A DNA stretch of 48,412 bases from Deinococcus alpinitundrae (GTDB lineage Bacteria; Deinococcota; Deinococci; Deinococcales; Deinococcaceae): NCBI RefSeq assembly GCF_009982895.1, contig NZ_WXZL01000027.1, positions 1 through 48,412 of the forward strand, read 5' to 3'. Shown piece after piece: positions 1-7,725 of this stretch. The notes beneath the pieces are model-generated. The model was given only the letters and a program-made list of their open reading frames with translations. It had not been told where the DNA came from and searched no databases. The position numbers were made by a program, and so were the translations under genes. How positions within the stretch are numbered: position 1 is the first letter of the stretch; the number at the start of each line of letters is the position of its first letter.

Positions 1-330
1 GAGAAGTTGCCCCCGCTCGGCGCAGTGGGCACGGTGCAGTACATCTCCACGGTGGGCAAGGGCACGCTGGTGCCCACCACCGCCCTGCAAATCGACAACG
101 CCACGACCTCGGTGTATGTGGTTACGGGCGGCAAGGCCAAAATTCAGAACGTAACGGTGATCGGCCAGACGGGTGACACCGCCGTGGTCAGCGGGCTGAA
201 GGCGGGGTCACAGGTCATCACCCAGCCGCCCGCCGGACTCATCGACGGCGCGAGCGTGAGCACCGATGCGGCGTTCGGCGGGGGCCAGGGTGCTCCGGGC
301 GGCTTCGGCGGCCCCCCGGGTGGACCGTGA
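1..330 (+). CDS. RND efflux periplasmic adaptor (HlyD/MacA family), C-terminal part
   Basis: The frame is open from base 1, so only the last 109 residues are in the window. The visible pattern is the C-terminal membrane-proximal domain of efflux adaptors: a VPTTAL step, a VYVVTGGKAK strand followed by a V..G.TGD stretch, then SGLKAGSQVIT. Such adaptors link an inner-membrane pump (MacB or RND type) to the outer layer of the envelope. The tail is rich in Gly and Pro (GGFGGPPGGP), which is common in deinococcal members but not diagnostic. The pump genes are not in the window; the next gene downstream is a transposase remnant, so the original operon may be cut here. Confidence 0.72.
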   Translation, partial: EKLPPLGAVGTVQYISTVGKGTLVPTTALQIDNATTSVYVVTGGKAKIQNVTVIGQTGDTAVVSGLKAGSQVITQPPAGLIDGASVSTDAAFGGGQGAPGGFGGPPGGP

Positions 331-440
331 GCGGGGAAGGCAAATCAATCCCGGGACACGCTGGAGACCATCGTCGGCGACTTCGGGAAAAGGCATGATT
401 CTGCAATTTTACCCTTGACTCTCAATGGCTCAGCTGGACT

Positions 441-1232
441 TTGGCCATTGACAGGGGGAGCAGCATGCTGCTTCCCCTGTCAGACTTGAGCATGACACTG
501 CTCCCAAAATGGTTTACTGGAGTGTTGGAAGGATTTGCTCCACTGTTTTCGGCGCGCATCTGGCCGCGGGTCCAACTCCTGGTCGTCGGGGCGCTGCTCT
601 CTCCTGGAAAACGGACAGTGACAGCGGCGTTACGGGTGCTCGGGTTGGCGGACGATCCGAGGTTCGGGAGGTTTCACCGCCTGTTGAGTCGGGCGCGCTG
701 GTCGAGTCTGCAAGCCAGTCGGGTGCTCCTTGGCCTGCTCCTCGTCGCCTTCGTTCCCTTTGGGCCGTTGGTTCTCGGCCTGGACGACACGATTGAACGA
801 CGAACCGGCAAAAAGGTCAGCGCCCGAGGCATCTACCGCGACCCGGTGCGGTCCAGCCATGGACACGTTGTGAAGGCCGGCGGTCTGCGCTGGCTGAGCC
901 TGATGCTGCTGACGCCCATCCCCTGGGCCAATCGCATCTGGGCGTGTCCGTTCTTGACGGCACTCGTGCCGTCACAGCGCGACAACGAAGAACGCAACCA
1001 CCCACACAAGACCTTGACGGACTGGGCCCGGCAGATGCTGCGTGTGGTGCAGCGTTGGTGTCCCGCAAGAGCGTTGATCGTGGTCGCGGACAGCGCGTAC
1101 TCGGTCATCACCTGGCTCCACGCCCTCCAGCAGGGCCGTCCAATCACCGTGATCATCAGACTCCGCCTGGATGCTGCACGCTACGAGCCTGCCCCTGAAC
1201 GACAGGCCGGCCAGAAAGGCCGGCCCAAATGA
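441..1232 (+). pseudogene. IS701/IS4-superfamily DDE transposase, broken at its 3' end
   Basis: This frame encodes about 260 residues of a cut-and-paste DDE transposase. The first catalytic Asp lies in LGLDDTIERRTGKK and the second in VVADSAYSVITW; the segment carrying the last catalytic Glu is not present. The ATG at 465 (MLLPLSDLSM), with GGGGAG just upstream, is the likeliest start. The frame ends at 1230-1232 directly after GQKGRPK, while the expected continuation (GQRLPSLASVV) is read in another frame from about 1228. A frameshift has therefore cut the gene, and the sequence then runs into unrelated DNA. I read it as an inactive remnant. Confidence 0.7.
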
Positions 1233-1253
1233 AGGGCCAGCGCCTCCCGTCCC

Positions 1254-1443
1254 TGGCATCCGTGGTCGAAAAGAAAAGGACCGTGCCAATGAACTGCTGG
1301 CACAGTTGTATCTGACCCGGGAACGACACCGCCTAGGTCAAGACTCCTCAGGATTCGAACACTTGATGACAGAGGTCAAGGCCTTGGCAGAGCCGGGCGT
1401 GCTCCTGGCAGCCAGCAAGATCCAACAGGTTCTGGCAACTTAA
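1254..1443 (+). pseudogene. 3' fragment of an unrecognised gene ending in an IS6 terminus
   Basis: About 60 residues, rich in Leu, Ala, Glu and Arg, are open here and predicted helical (RANELLAQLYLTRERHR ... LAASKIQQ). I do not recognise the family. The last four residues and the stop codon are supplied by the 16-bp terminal repeat of the adjacent IS6-type copy (1428-1443). The gene was therefore probably longer and was cut by the IS insertion. There is no convincing start, and the upstream junction with the transposase remnant near 1240-1260 is not defined. Confidence 0.3.
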
Positions 1444-2216
1444 CCACGAGCAGGCCAACTCTCCCCAGCGGCGGTCTGAACTTCAGATCGGCGCACTAAC
1501 GGCGTGCTGCCAGGCCAGATGAGCCTTGGACTGATTCCTTCTTCGATTGCGCGCAGTGACAGTGGTTCGGGTGTGCTGGTGAAGGTTCGAAACGCGGGCA
1601 TGCAGGGCCAGAAATTCTTGTGCCCGTCTTGGCTTCTTGAAGCCTGGCTGACTTCGCTCCTGTTCCCGGGTCGGGCGATGCGATTGTCTAGGGCAGAACG
1701 GCACCCGTATGGGGCCTGCCCGCTGTTCAATCAGGTTATTGCAGCGCGCAGAAGAGATCACCTGGAGCTGCTCCACGCCGTGGAGCACAGGAAGAGCTCG
1801 AATAGCCGCCCCGTAACTCCACAGCTTGTCAGTGTAAATGACGTCTGGAACGTCGTAATTCACCAACAGCCTTTCGAAAAAGGTCTTGGCTGCGTCCGTA
1901 TCCCGGTGAGGCTGCAAAAGGATATCCAGCACCGCGCCGGTTTCATCGACGGCCCTCCACAACCAGTATTTCCTGCCACCGATCTCGACGCACATCTCAT
2001 CCAGGAACCACCGGGAACCCCGTCGGGGTTCCCGGTGGCGCAATTCCTACGTGAGGAGCGGCGCGAACTTGATGTTCCACTGACGGAGGGTTTCATGGCT
2101 GACCTCAATGCCGCGTTGGTGCAGCAATTCCTGGACATCGCGCTCACTGAGGGGAAACCGGTGGTAAAGCCAGAGGGCATGCTGAATGATGCTGAGCGGA
2201 AAACGGTGTCGGTCAC
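1428..2216 (-). mobile_element. IS6-family element remnant, one end only
   Basis: One terminal repeat, GGTTCTGGCAACTTAA (1428-1443), is present. The identical word in inverse orientation ends the second remnant at 7230-7245. The sequence beyond 2216, where the other terminus should lie, does not contain it. The repeat differs from that of the complete IS6 copy at 16917-17723 (GGTTGTGTTGCCTTAA) but keeps the GGTT...TTAA frame and the 16-bp length. At least two IS6 subgroups have therefore been active in this replicon. Confidence 0.65.
1483..2216 (-). pseudogene. IS6-family transposase, interrupted by an in-frame amber codon
   Basis: The protein closely parallels the intact copy at 16957-17667: RHRFPLSIIQHALWLYHRF at the N-terminus, then a DDE catalytic core with Asp in WFLDEMC, Asp in VIYTDKLWSYGA and Glu in NNLIEQ. 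Three lesions are visible. The start region lacks about 14 bases compared with the intact copy, so the GTG at 2214-2216 is out of frame with the body. A TAG sits in frame at 2047-2049, with homology continuing on both sides (FAPLLT, stop, ELRHREPRRG). About 13 extra codons follow NNLIEQ. The frame upstream of the start is fused to an unrelated open stretch reaching 2415, whose ending (GRVTWLGFAGRGGESGVY) suggests a small DNA-binding-like fold that I cannot name. The gene is inactive. Confidence 0.75.
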
Positions 2217-2453
2217 ACGTCGTACAGTGCCGCGTCTTCCGGTAAACACCACTTTCCCCACCTCGGCCAGCGAAGCCCAGCCAGGTCACGCGGCCCGCCC
2301 GCCGCAGGGACCGCAGCGCCCGGCGGGTACTTTCGCTGCTGGTCCCGGCGGGCAGGGACAGAGTGAAGGTATCGAGCGCCGCAACGCTCAGCACGTCCAG
2401 AATGACGCGCTGCATCCGCCCCGGTCCTCGGCTTATGGCCTGAGCCTAGCTGC

Positions 2454-3030
2454 CCGCCGGAACCCCATGACAGTTGGGTGTTTCCGCAGCAGCGGAACAC
2501 TTAAAGGGAAAGTCAGCGCAGGGCCACAACGGCAAGAATTGGCCCATCCGCACAGCTTCGAAGCCTGGCAGACGTGGGGCCAGTGGGCCGCATTCCAGCA
2601 TCTTCCTTCGTCGGAGCCGGGGCGCAGGATTCAGTAAGCGGTTGGAAAAAATAGGAAAGCTGCGCCCAGACATGATCTAAGCCAGGTCAAGGGAGTGAAA
2701 AGAGCCTCAAACGTTCCGATTTTTTCCAGGCTTTCTGACCCTTTCCACGTTGGCCACACCGCGCCGTCCGCCGGAACCCCATGCAAACTGCATCCTTTCG
2801 CAGCAACGGAACACTTAAGCGGGGCAGAGAATCTCTAAATATCCCGTCTGGGCGGCCCTGTAGACGTGAGGAAGCTCCCCCGTGCAGGCACTCGCCCTTC
2901 GCCGAAGGGCGAGTGCCGGTGGGCGAAAGTTACGAAAAAAGGGAAAGCCCGCACCCAGACAGACTCAAGGCCAGGTCAGACGCGGAAAAAGAGCCTTCAA
3001 CCTTCGCGACTCTTCGCCGCGTTTTTCTTG
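2454..3030. repeat. diverged tandem duplication of about 300 bp, no gene assigned
   Basis: Two successive segments resemble each other over most of their length. The left unit begins at CCGGAACCCCATG near 2457 and the right unit at the same word near 2771. Both then carry CGCAGCA-CGGAACACTTAA (about 2490 and 2802). Later both carry GGAAAGC, CCCAGACA, GGCCAGGTCA-like and AAAGAGCCT words (2654-2710 and 2942-2998). The offset falls from 314 to 288 bp, so indels have accumulated. Open frames cross the region but are not conserved between the two units. It may be a small non-coding repeat family or the remains of a duplicated gene. From 3031 to 3313 I see nothing else. Confidence 0.55.
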
Positions 3031-3313
3031 CTTTACAGCGCGGCGTCTTCGAGCAGCACGCGGGCCAGCGCCGCATACAGCGCCCAGGCTGCCCGCACGT
3101 GGGAAACTGGCTCTTCTTTCGCGGCTTGATCTGTTTATTCAGCGTCATCCCTTTTCTCGTCATGGATGCACTCATTGCCGGGTTGCCGAGCAGCGGCAGA
3201 CCGTTTCAAGAAGGTGACCCAACTGGTTTTTCATGCCCTCAAGGTCCCATGCATGGACTGACAATGGGCTTTCAGCAACTATTAATTAAGCATTCCAGAC
3301 CGCCAGCATGCGC

Positions 3314-3574
3314 TCACGCTTCTTCCCAGCCGAGCGGCTCGTATGGCGTGATCTCGACGTGGATCGTGTAGGTCTTGGTGCTGGTGTCCTCTAGTGTCTG
3401 GTACACCAGATCGAGGTTTTTGTTGAGGCGGAACAAAGGCAGCGGCATTTGAACCGTCAAGGTCACCTCGTTGAAATAACCTTCTTGTTCGACCTTGACG
3501 ACAGGGTCGCCCACGATGAGCAACTGTTCTTGCAGGTCCAGGATGGCCTGAAGGGTCCCTTCAGTCAGGATCAT
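3314..3574 (-). CDS. small hypothetical protein, 86 aa
   Basis: I do not recognise the family. The start is well supported: AAGGAGG lies eight bases before the ATG at 3572-3574, better than the longer frame to 3616. The product begins MILTEGTLQAILDLQEQLLI and continues with alternating strands, including VEQEGYFNEVTLTVQM, and is acidic. The pattern suggests a small soluble alpha/beta fold, perhaps an immunity- or chaperone-like protein, but this is only an impression. It lies next to another small minus-strand gene (3783-4031) with an equally good ribosome binding site; the two may form a short transcription unit. Confidence 0.55.
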   Translation of the reverse strand: MILTEGTLQAILDLQEQLLIVGDPVVKVEQEGYFNEVTLTVQMPLPLFRLNKNLDLVYQTLEDTSTKTYTIHVEITPYEPLGWEEA

Positions 3575-3782
3575 GCTGCTTGCCTCCTTGGCGCTCTTCA
3601 CGCCCCCTCCCATCAAAGAGAATCATCCGTCACCCGCTTGCCCTGCTCGGGACGTTCGAAAGTAAGGACCATCGGGCACGAGCAGCAAGGTGAGTACGGG
3701 CTGCTCAGTGAGTCCTTGAGGGCACCGCTACCCTGGTAGCCCTCGCCGTTGAGCAATCCTCTTCCCAGATCACTTGAGGTCG

Positions 3783-4031
3783 TCAGCTGCAGGAAGTTTG
3801 GGGAATCAAGGTGTACGACACGACCTGGTACGGCAAGTGCTCTGGCAGCGTGGGATTCGCTTCCCGTCGACGTATGGTTGCCTCTTCCGCGAGACGGTGG
3901 ACGGCCTGACTGACTTTACCGATCCAGAGTTCGCCACGATATTCAAACGAGGTGTGGAAGCCATCCTCCCAGCGCACTCGTACCCGCCAGGTGCGCGGTC
4001 GGGGAGCGCATTTTGGTGGATGATTGCACAC
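3783..4031 (-). CDS. small hypothetical protein, 82 aa
   Basis: I chose the GTG at 4029-4031 because AAAGGAGG lies five bases upstream. The open frame extends further to 4118 but that part looks non-coding. The product begins VCNHPPKCAPRPRTWRVRVR and contains WEDGFHTSFEYRGELWIGKVSQAV, consistent with a small beta-rich domain that uses aromatic residues. It ends VVSYTLIPQTSCS. The family is unknown to me. It is followed after about 200 bp by the small gene ending at 3314. Confidence 0.5.
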   Translation of the reverse strand: MCNHPPKCAPRPRTWRVRVRWEDGFHTSFEYRGELWIGKVSQAVHRLAEEATIRRREANPTLPEHLPYQVVSYTLIPQTSCS

Positions 4032-4734
4032 GATTTCCTCCTTTCTGGTAAAGGGCCAGGAGATTTTACCTCGCCTACCTCTAGTATCGGCGCAGATTGT
4101 CAAAGTATTGAGTAACAAAATACATATGACTCCACCAAGTGATCAGTCCTTGATCAGGCGTGAGCGGGATGGATTTCGTCCGTAGAGCATGGCCCTGCAG
4201 TGTCTATCCAGACGCCTCAGTGAACGCAACGCTCTGCCACAGGACAGGAGAAGGGTCGGCAAAAGCAGGCGAGACAGCATCGCCTTTGAGCCTTTGGATG
4301 CAGGGATAGTGCAGACACGGGAGAGCCTGGGCTTGCGCTTCCTGAGTACCAGTTCGCTACGCCGCCGTGGTGTGAGCAGGTGCCGCGCCGGTGGGTGCTG
4401 AAGCTGTCGCTGCCATCGCGGCACTGGGCGAGCGTCGGCCATGACGGAACGTTGGATGTGGCACCAAATACCCAGACAGCTGCAAAATGGGGAGAGCGGC
4501 AGACGCTTTCTCAGATGAAAGCATGTCGTGTTTCTACAAGAACCCGGTGAGGTCGGCATCTTACCCTGAGTCCATGACCGACGCATTTCATGTTTTCAAA
4601 CGCCCACCAATGGTTTTCACAACCTCTTTGTCCCCAGTGGTCACTGTAAAGATGATCGACGCTGTGCCCGACCGGTACCGTAAGCTCAGTGAGCCTTTCT
4701 TGGCCGAGGCCGCATCTTTCTTCTGTGTCGGGTT
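4032..4734. other. no confident gene, possible decayed sequence
   Basis: Several frames are open on the minus strand, for example around 4143-4586. Their composition (many Arg, Leu, Pro and Ser, no recognisable motif) is that of shadow frames in GC-rich DNA. Fragments such as ALRSLRRLDRHCRAML hint at the end of a decayed transposase, but I cannot connect them to a family. Confidence 0.3.
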
Positions 4735-5397
4735 GTGTCAGAGCGTGGGGCAACGCGGATGACGCCACCACACCTGGCGCGTAAATGGGTGGTTAATGCT
4801 GGAATCCCAGGCCAGAACAGCTCGGACGGGCGCGCCCGTTTCGTACGCGACGTCCTGGATGCTCGGCCCTCGGTGCTGCTGCTCTACTTTGGCGGCAATG
4901 ACGCCCTGAATCCGGGTGCGTTCGTTGCGTTGAGCGATTACGCGGCGAACATGGCCTGGATGATTGATCAGGCCCTCGCACACGGCATCGTTCCTATCGT
5001 GGCCACGGTGTTGCACGTCGATACGGCCCGCCTGAGGGCGCAGCACCAGACGAGTGGGGCAGAGGAGCCGAATGACCTGATCGACCGCTACAACCGGGCA
5101 CTGCTCGCGGTGGCCCGGGAAAGACAGGTGACGGTCGCGGACTTCGCGCGGGCGCTCGACGCGGCGGGCGGCCCGACGCCGGAAATGAGCACCGATGGAT
5201 TGCACCTGACGGCCACGGGCAACCGGCTGCTGGCTCAGACTTTCTTTCAAGCCATGCCGCCGGGGATCGTCGGGGGTGTGGTCTGTCTGGGAGACAGCCT
5301 GACGTACGGCGTACCACTCCGGACAGCGGAGCAGGATTCAGATGAGACGTACCCAGCGCAGTTGGAACGGGACTTCCTGCCTATGAAGGGCAATTAA
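4735..5397 (+). pseudogene. SGNH/GDSL hydrolase fragment in permuted order
   Basis: The frame contains the later parts of an SGNH esterase fold: block II-like NAGIPGQNSSDG, block III with the oxyanion Asn in YFGGNDAL, and block V with Asp/His in STDGLHLTATGNRLL. The block I Ser motif is missing at the N-terminus; the upstream bases (4720-4760) give only a degraded equivalent in a broken frame. A perfect block I, VVCLGDSLTYGV, instead appears after block V near residue 185, followed by the start of a new domain (DETYPAQLERDF) that stops at once. The simplest reading is a gene of two tandem SGNH domains, or two tandem genes, reduced to the end of one and the beginning of the next. The encoded protein lacks a complete catalytic domain in linear order. 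Confidence 0.6.
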
Positions 5398-5678
5398 GCG
5401 CCCAGTGCATCGGCCATGACGGGGCGCTGGATCCGCTGGCCGTCCACATTGGTAGAGGTGCCGCTGGTGGTAAGCGCAAGGGCAGGGGAGGACGTCGCCT
5501 TCAGCGCCAGGATCGTCTTTGAGACGTAGCCCTTCTTGCCGCCGTAAGTGACCGGGCACCAGGCAGTGCAGGTCCTGACGTTTACCAGGGTGTTTTTGGG
5601 GATGACCGTCAGCACCTTCTTCGGCTGGAGCGGCGGCAGGGGCGGGCGAAACTCACGGAGTATAAGTAGTTTTTCCAA
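5394..5678 (-). pseudogene. bacterial SH3-domain protein, 5'-truncated
   Basis: The central part (PKNTLVNVRTCTAWCPVTYGG, then KKGYVSKTI) is the second half of a bacterial SH3 (SH3b) domain. These domains typically bind cell-wall peptides in secreted proteins. The normal first half (VRSGPG-like segment) and a signal peptide are missing. The frame instead starts in sequence without coding character near 5640-5678, so the gene is probably cut at its 5' end. The C-terminal tail (TTSGTSTNVDGQRIQRPVMADALGA) has no assigned role. The stop overlaps the end of the SGNH fragment on the other strand, suggesting a recombination joint. Confidence 0.5.
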
Positions 5679-5825
5679 GGCGACGCGCTAGGTTCACCGG
5701 AACGGGTCAGGGCTGGCGCGGGCTGCAAAAGCACCATGTGCTCGAACACCTGCTCCGACCGCTCCTGAGCGAAGAGGGCAAGGCGCAGCTCGTCGAGCAA
5801 CTCAGGAACGCCAAACCAGAATGAA

Positions 5826-5861
5826 AGATCTCCTCCTCAAAAAGAAAAGAGGAGGAGATCT
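5826..5861. terminator. perfect 13-bp stem-loop
   Basis: AGATCTCCTCCTC (5826-5838) pairs perfectly with GAGGAGGAGATCT (5849-5861) across an A-rich 10-base loop. No clear T run follows on either strand, so it may be a weak terminator, a processing site or a leftover IS end. The stretch from 5679 to 6101 holds no other feature that I can support. Confidence 0.4.
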
Positions 5862-6101
5862 CTTGGCCAGGAAGCGACTCGCCTGGGCAGGGCGTGGGCC
5901 GTTCTCAGCTCGTGAGGGGCACCAGCAGGTCATGCAGGTGATCCCACGCCGGGGACTGAGCGCAGGTTACTCAGCAGCCCGGCGCGGCGCATCCGGCGAG
6001 TGGCCTAAGCCACCTGGGCCGCAGGCCCGGACAGCCCTCGGCGAGTGACCGACCTCGCCTCCCCTCACGGCCTATTTCCTTGGGAGGTATTAAGGTGAGT
6101 C

Positions 6102-6467
6102 ATGCCTGACCAAACTGGAAATGAACTTGCCGCGCTCGTCCTCGAAGCTGGCCGCCACCCTGAGAAGCAGAAGTTCCTGGAAACCAACGTCGACAATGGC
6201 CGTCACTATTATCTTTTCGATCTGCCGGAGCTTGGGCAGAAGGTCGAGCTTTCCTGGACAGGTATCAATGCCTGGTGGTTCAAGATTTATGACCGGGCTG
6301 TTGAAATCGAGCAACTTGCCCCCAGTCGCACATTCATCAAGTCGAACGGAGTCGCCGACACTTATCGCGTTAGTGGTGGCGCGCTCGCTGGGCTGTACGT
6401 CATCGTCAACACCTGGAGAGAGCTTTTTATCAGTACCCCTGAAGGTGCCCTCACCGATCTGGCATAG
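6102..6467 (+). CDS. hypothetical protein, 121 aa
   Basis: The product begins MPDQTGNELAALVLEAGRHP and has a moderate, soluble composition with aromatic patches (HYYLFDLPELGQ, WTGINAWWFKIYDRAV). No signal peptide or membrane segment is visible, and I do not recognise the family. AAGGTGAG lies just before the ATG, with GGGAGG further upstream. A perfect stem-loop with a T-containing tail follows 20 bases after the stop (6487-6518). A proper start and its own terminator favour a real, singly transcribed gene. Confidence 0.55.
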   Translation: MPDQTGNELAALVLEAGRHPEKQKFLETNVDNGRHYYLFDLPELGQKVELSWTGINAWWFKIYDRAVEIEQLAPSRTFIKSNGVADTYRVSGGALAGLYVIVNTWRELFISTPEGALTDLA

Positions 6468-6486
6468 CTCGCAGCTTTAGCAAATG

Positions 6487-6518
6487 AACCACCTTCCCTG
6501 AGAAAAAGGAAGGTGGTT
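6487..6518 (+). terminator. intrinsic terminator after the 121-aa gene
   Basis: AACCACCTTCC (6487-6497) and GGAAGGTGGTT (6508-6518) form a perfect 11-bp stem with a 10-base loop. The stem ends in TTT. It lies 20 bases after the stop codon of the plus-strand gene. Confidence 0.65.
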
Positions 6519-6550
6519 TGCTGAGCAGGAGCTAGGCAATTCGGAAGGGG

Positions 6551-6754
6551 TTAGTCATGGGGAGCCTCCAGCGCTTGGTAGAGCACCGTAAGAGCGCGCT
6601 CCGGCGTGTGGATCACAGGGCCATCGACCATCGTTTCCCCTGCACACAACCGGCACTTCCACTCACCCGGTCGAGCGTTATCAGGGACCATAAACCGATC
6701 GGCGACTTGGTTGAATGCTCTCAACATCTCGCGTTGTTCTTCAGTGGTCATCAT
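6551..6754 (-). CDS. small CxxC protein, 67 aa
   Basis: Two adjacent ATG codons (6752-6754 and 6749-6751) follow CGAGGGAAC, a fair ribosome binding site. The product is MMTTEEQREMLRAFNQVADR and onward, with WKCRLC giving a CxxC pair and a second half TPERALTVLYQALEA that looks helical. One CxxC alone could be half of a zinc site. The upstream frame (6751-6930) ends in a TGA that overlaps these ATGs (ACATGATG), the usual sign of translational coupling. Function unknown. Confidence 0.5.
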   Translation of the reverse strand: MMTTEEQREMLRAFNQVADRFMVPDNARPGEWKCRLCAGETMVDGPVIHTPERALTVLYQALEAPHD

Positions 6755-6930
6755 GTTCCCTCGAACAGCAGGCAGCCGGTCCAGTGACTTCCGGCGCGGC
6801 CGCAGAGGCGGCAAACCTGGCCGGGAGCGGCTAGGGGTTTCTGGACAACCTGGCACTGGTCCAGGCCTGCCTGCGTCAGTGCGTACAGGCGGCAGCTGCG
6901 CGGGCCGATGCGGGTGGCCAGGCTGCCTTG
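6751..6930 (-). pseudogene. 5'-truncated small Cys-rich gene coupled to the next one
   Basis: The open frame ends VCRLCGRAGSHWTGCLLFEGT, with CxxC and a later Cys, a possible zinc-binding pattern. It ends in a stop that overlaps the ATGs of the 67-aa gene. Its 5' part runs into the HD-GYP fragment near 6926-6935 and no good start is visible, so the N-terminus was probably replaced by rearrangement. The segment IGPRSCRLYALTQAGLDQC does not match a family I know. Confidence 0.35.
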
Positions 6931-7053
6931 TATGGCCGCTGACTCACCAGCGCATCGTATACATCTACAACCGCGAAGAGCCACGCCAATACCGGAACCT
7001 GTTCTCTCGCCAATCCGTCCGGATAACCCTGCCCATCCCAGCGTTCGTGGCGC
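6926..7053 (-). pseudogene. HD-GYP phosphodiesterase fragment
   Basis: Read on the minus strand, the segment encodes RHERWDGQGYPDGLAREQ, then VPVLAWLFAVVDVYDALVSQRPYKAAW. This is the GYP motif and following helices of an HD-GYP cyclic-di-GMP phosphodiesterase. The HD half and any sensor domain are absent. Both edges are recombination joints: the IS6-type remnant begins at about 7050, and the small Cys-rich gene begins at about 6930. Only some 40 codons survive. Confidence 0.65.
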
Positions 7054-7245
7054 AAGAACTTCTGGCCCTGCATGCCCGCGTTTCGAACCTCCACCAGCAC
7101 ACCCGAACCACTGTCACCGCGCGCAATCGAAGAAGGAACCAGTCCAAGGCTCACCTGGCCTGGCAACACGCCGTTGATGCGGCGGTCTGAATTTCAGACT
7201 GCCACTGGCTAGATTTGCCCTGCTCAATGTTAAGTTGCCAGAACC
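7050..7245 (+). mobile_element. IS6-family remnant (3' end of transposase plus terminus)
   Basis: Bases 7053-7190 encode the last 45 residues of an IS6 transposase (QELLALHARVSNLHQHTRTT onward, ending in a stop). They are nearly identical to the end of the copy at 1483-2216. The terminus TTAAGTTGCCAGAACC (7230-7245) is the exact inverse of the one at 1428-1443. Everything upstream of codon ~190 of the transposase is gone and replaced by the HD-GYP fragment on the other strand. Confidence 0.72.
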
Positions 7246-7701
7246 CCGCCTGATCTTACCCTCACCAGCTCTGAGGTTGCTGGTCCAGGTCTACTGGCTG
7301 CTGGATGAGGACCAGCCGCAGGTGGGACATCATGCCTCCCTACGAAAGCAGCTTGCGCATCTGACCTTTTCCTCTGGTCGTTCGTGGGTGGTAGGCGAGG
7401 GTGGTCTGCACACCCTCATGCCGCAGGTCACCCTGAACGGACTGCTCACTGCACCCAGGCAACTCTATTCCGAGGAGCCAGTGCGAGCGCTCCGGGTGGA
7501 ACTTGTATCTCTGGGCTGTGCGGCAGCTGTTCGGCTGGCGCCCCCTTAACCCGGCGCTTGACCTCCTGGCCGGCGCTGCTGGCCGCGAGGCGGCGAGCTC
7601 AGGCAGCGCTGATTACCCACGACGACGAAACAGCAGTGGGCCTGCTGGAGACCTGGCTGCTCGCCCTCGCTTCCGGTAAGCAAGCAGCACGGGATCAATA
7701 A
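7235..7701 (+). pseudogene. AraC-type regulator remnant, N-terminal half
   Basis: The translated segments parallel the intact AraC-type protein at 9088-9966. RLILPSPALRLLVQVYWLLDE, LAHLTFSSGRSWVVGEGGL and the LVSLGCAAA region match its residues about 5-100. After a frameshift near 7530 comes NPALDLLAGAAG, and after another shift ITHDDETAVGLLETWLLALASG. The DNA-binding half is missing. The IS6 terminus at 7230-7245 supplies the first codons. This is a decayed paralogue lying on the far side of the MFS gene that the intact copy precedes. Confidence 0.7.
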
Positions 7702-7725
7702 GTTACAGTTACCAGGCCCGGTTTT

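Noticed and set aside
1504..2637. A 377-codon plus-strand open frame
   Set aside because: It is antisense to the IS6 transposase remnant and runs into the diverged repeat; no motif.
2781..3371. A 196-codon plus-strand open frame over the right unit of the tandem duplication
   Set aside because: The frame is not kept in the left unit, composition is random-like and no ribosome binding site precedes it.
4143..4586. A 147-codon minus-strand open frame
   Set aside because: Arg/Leu/Pro/Ser-rich shadow composition without motif or start signal.
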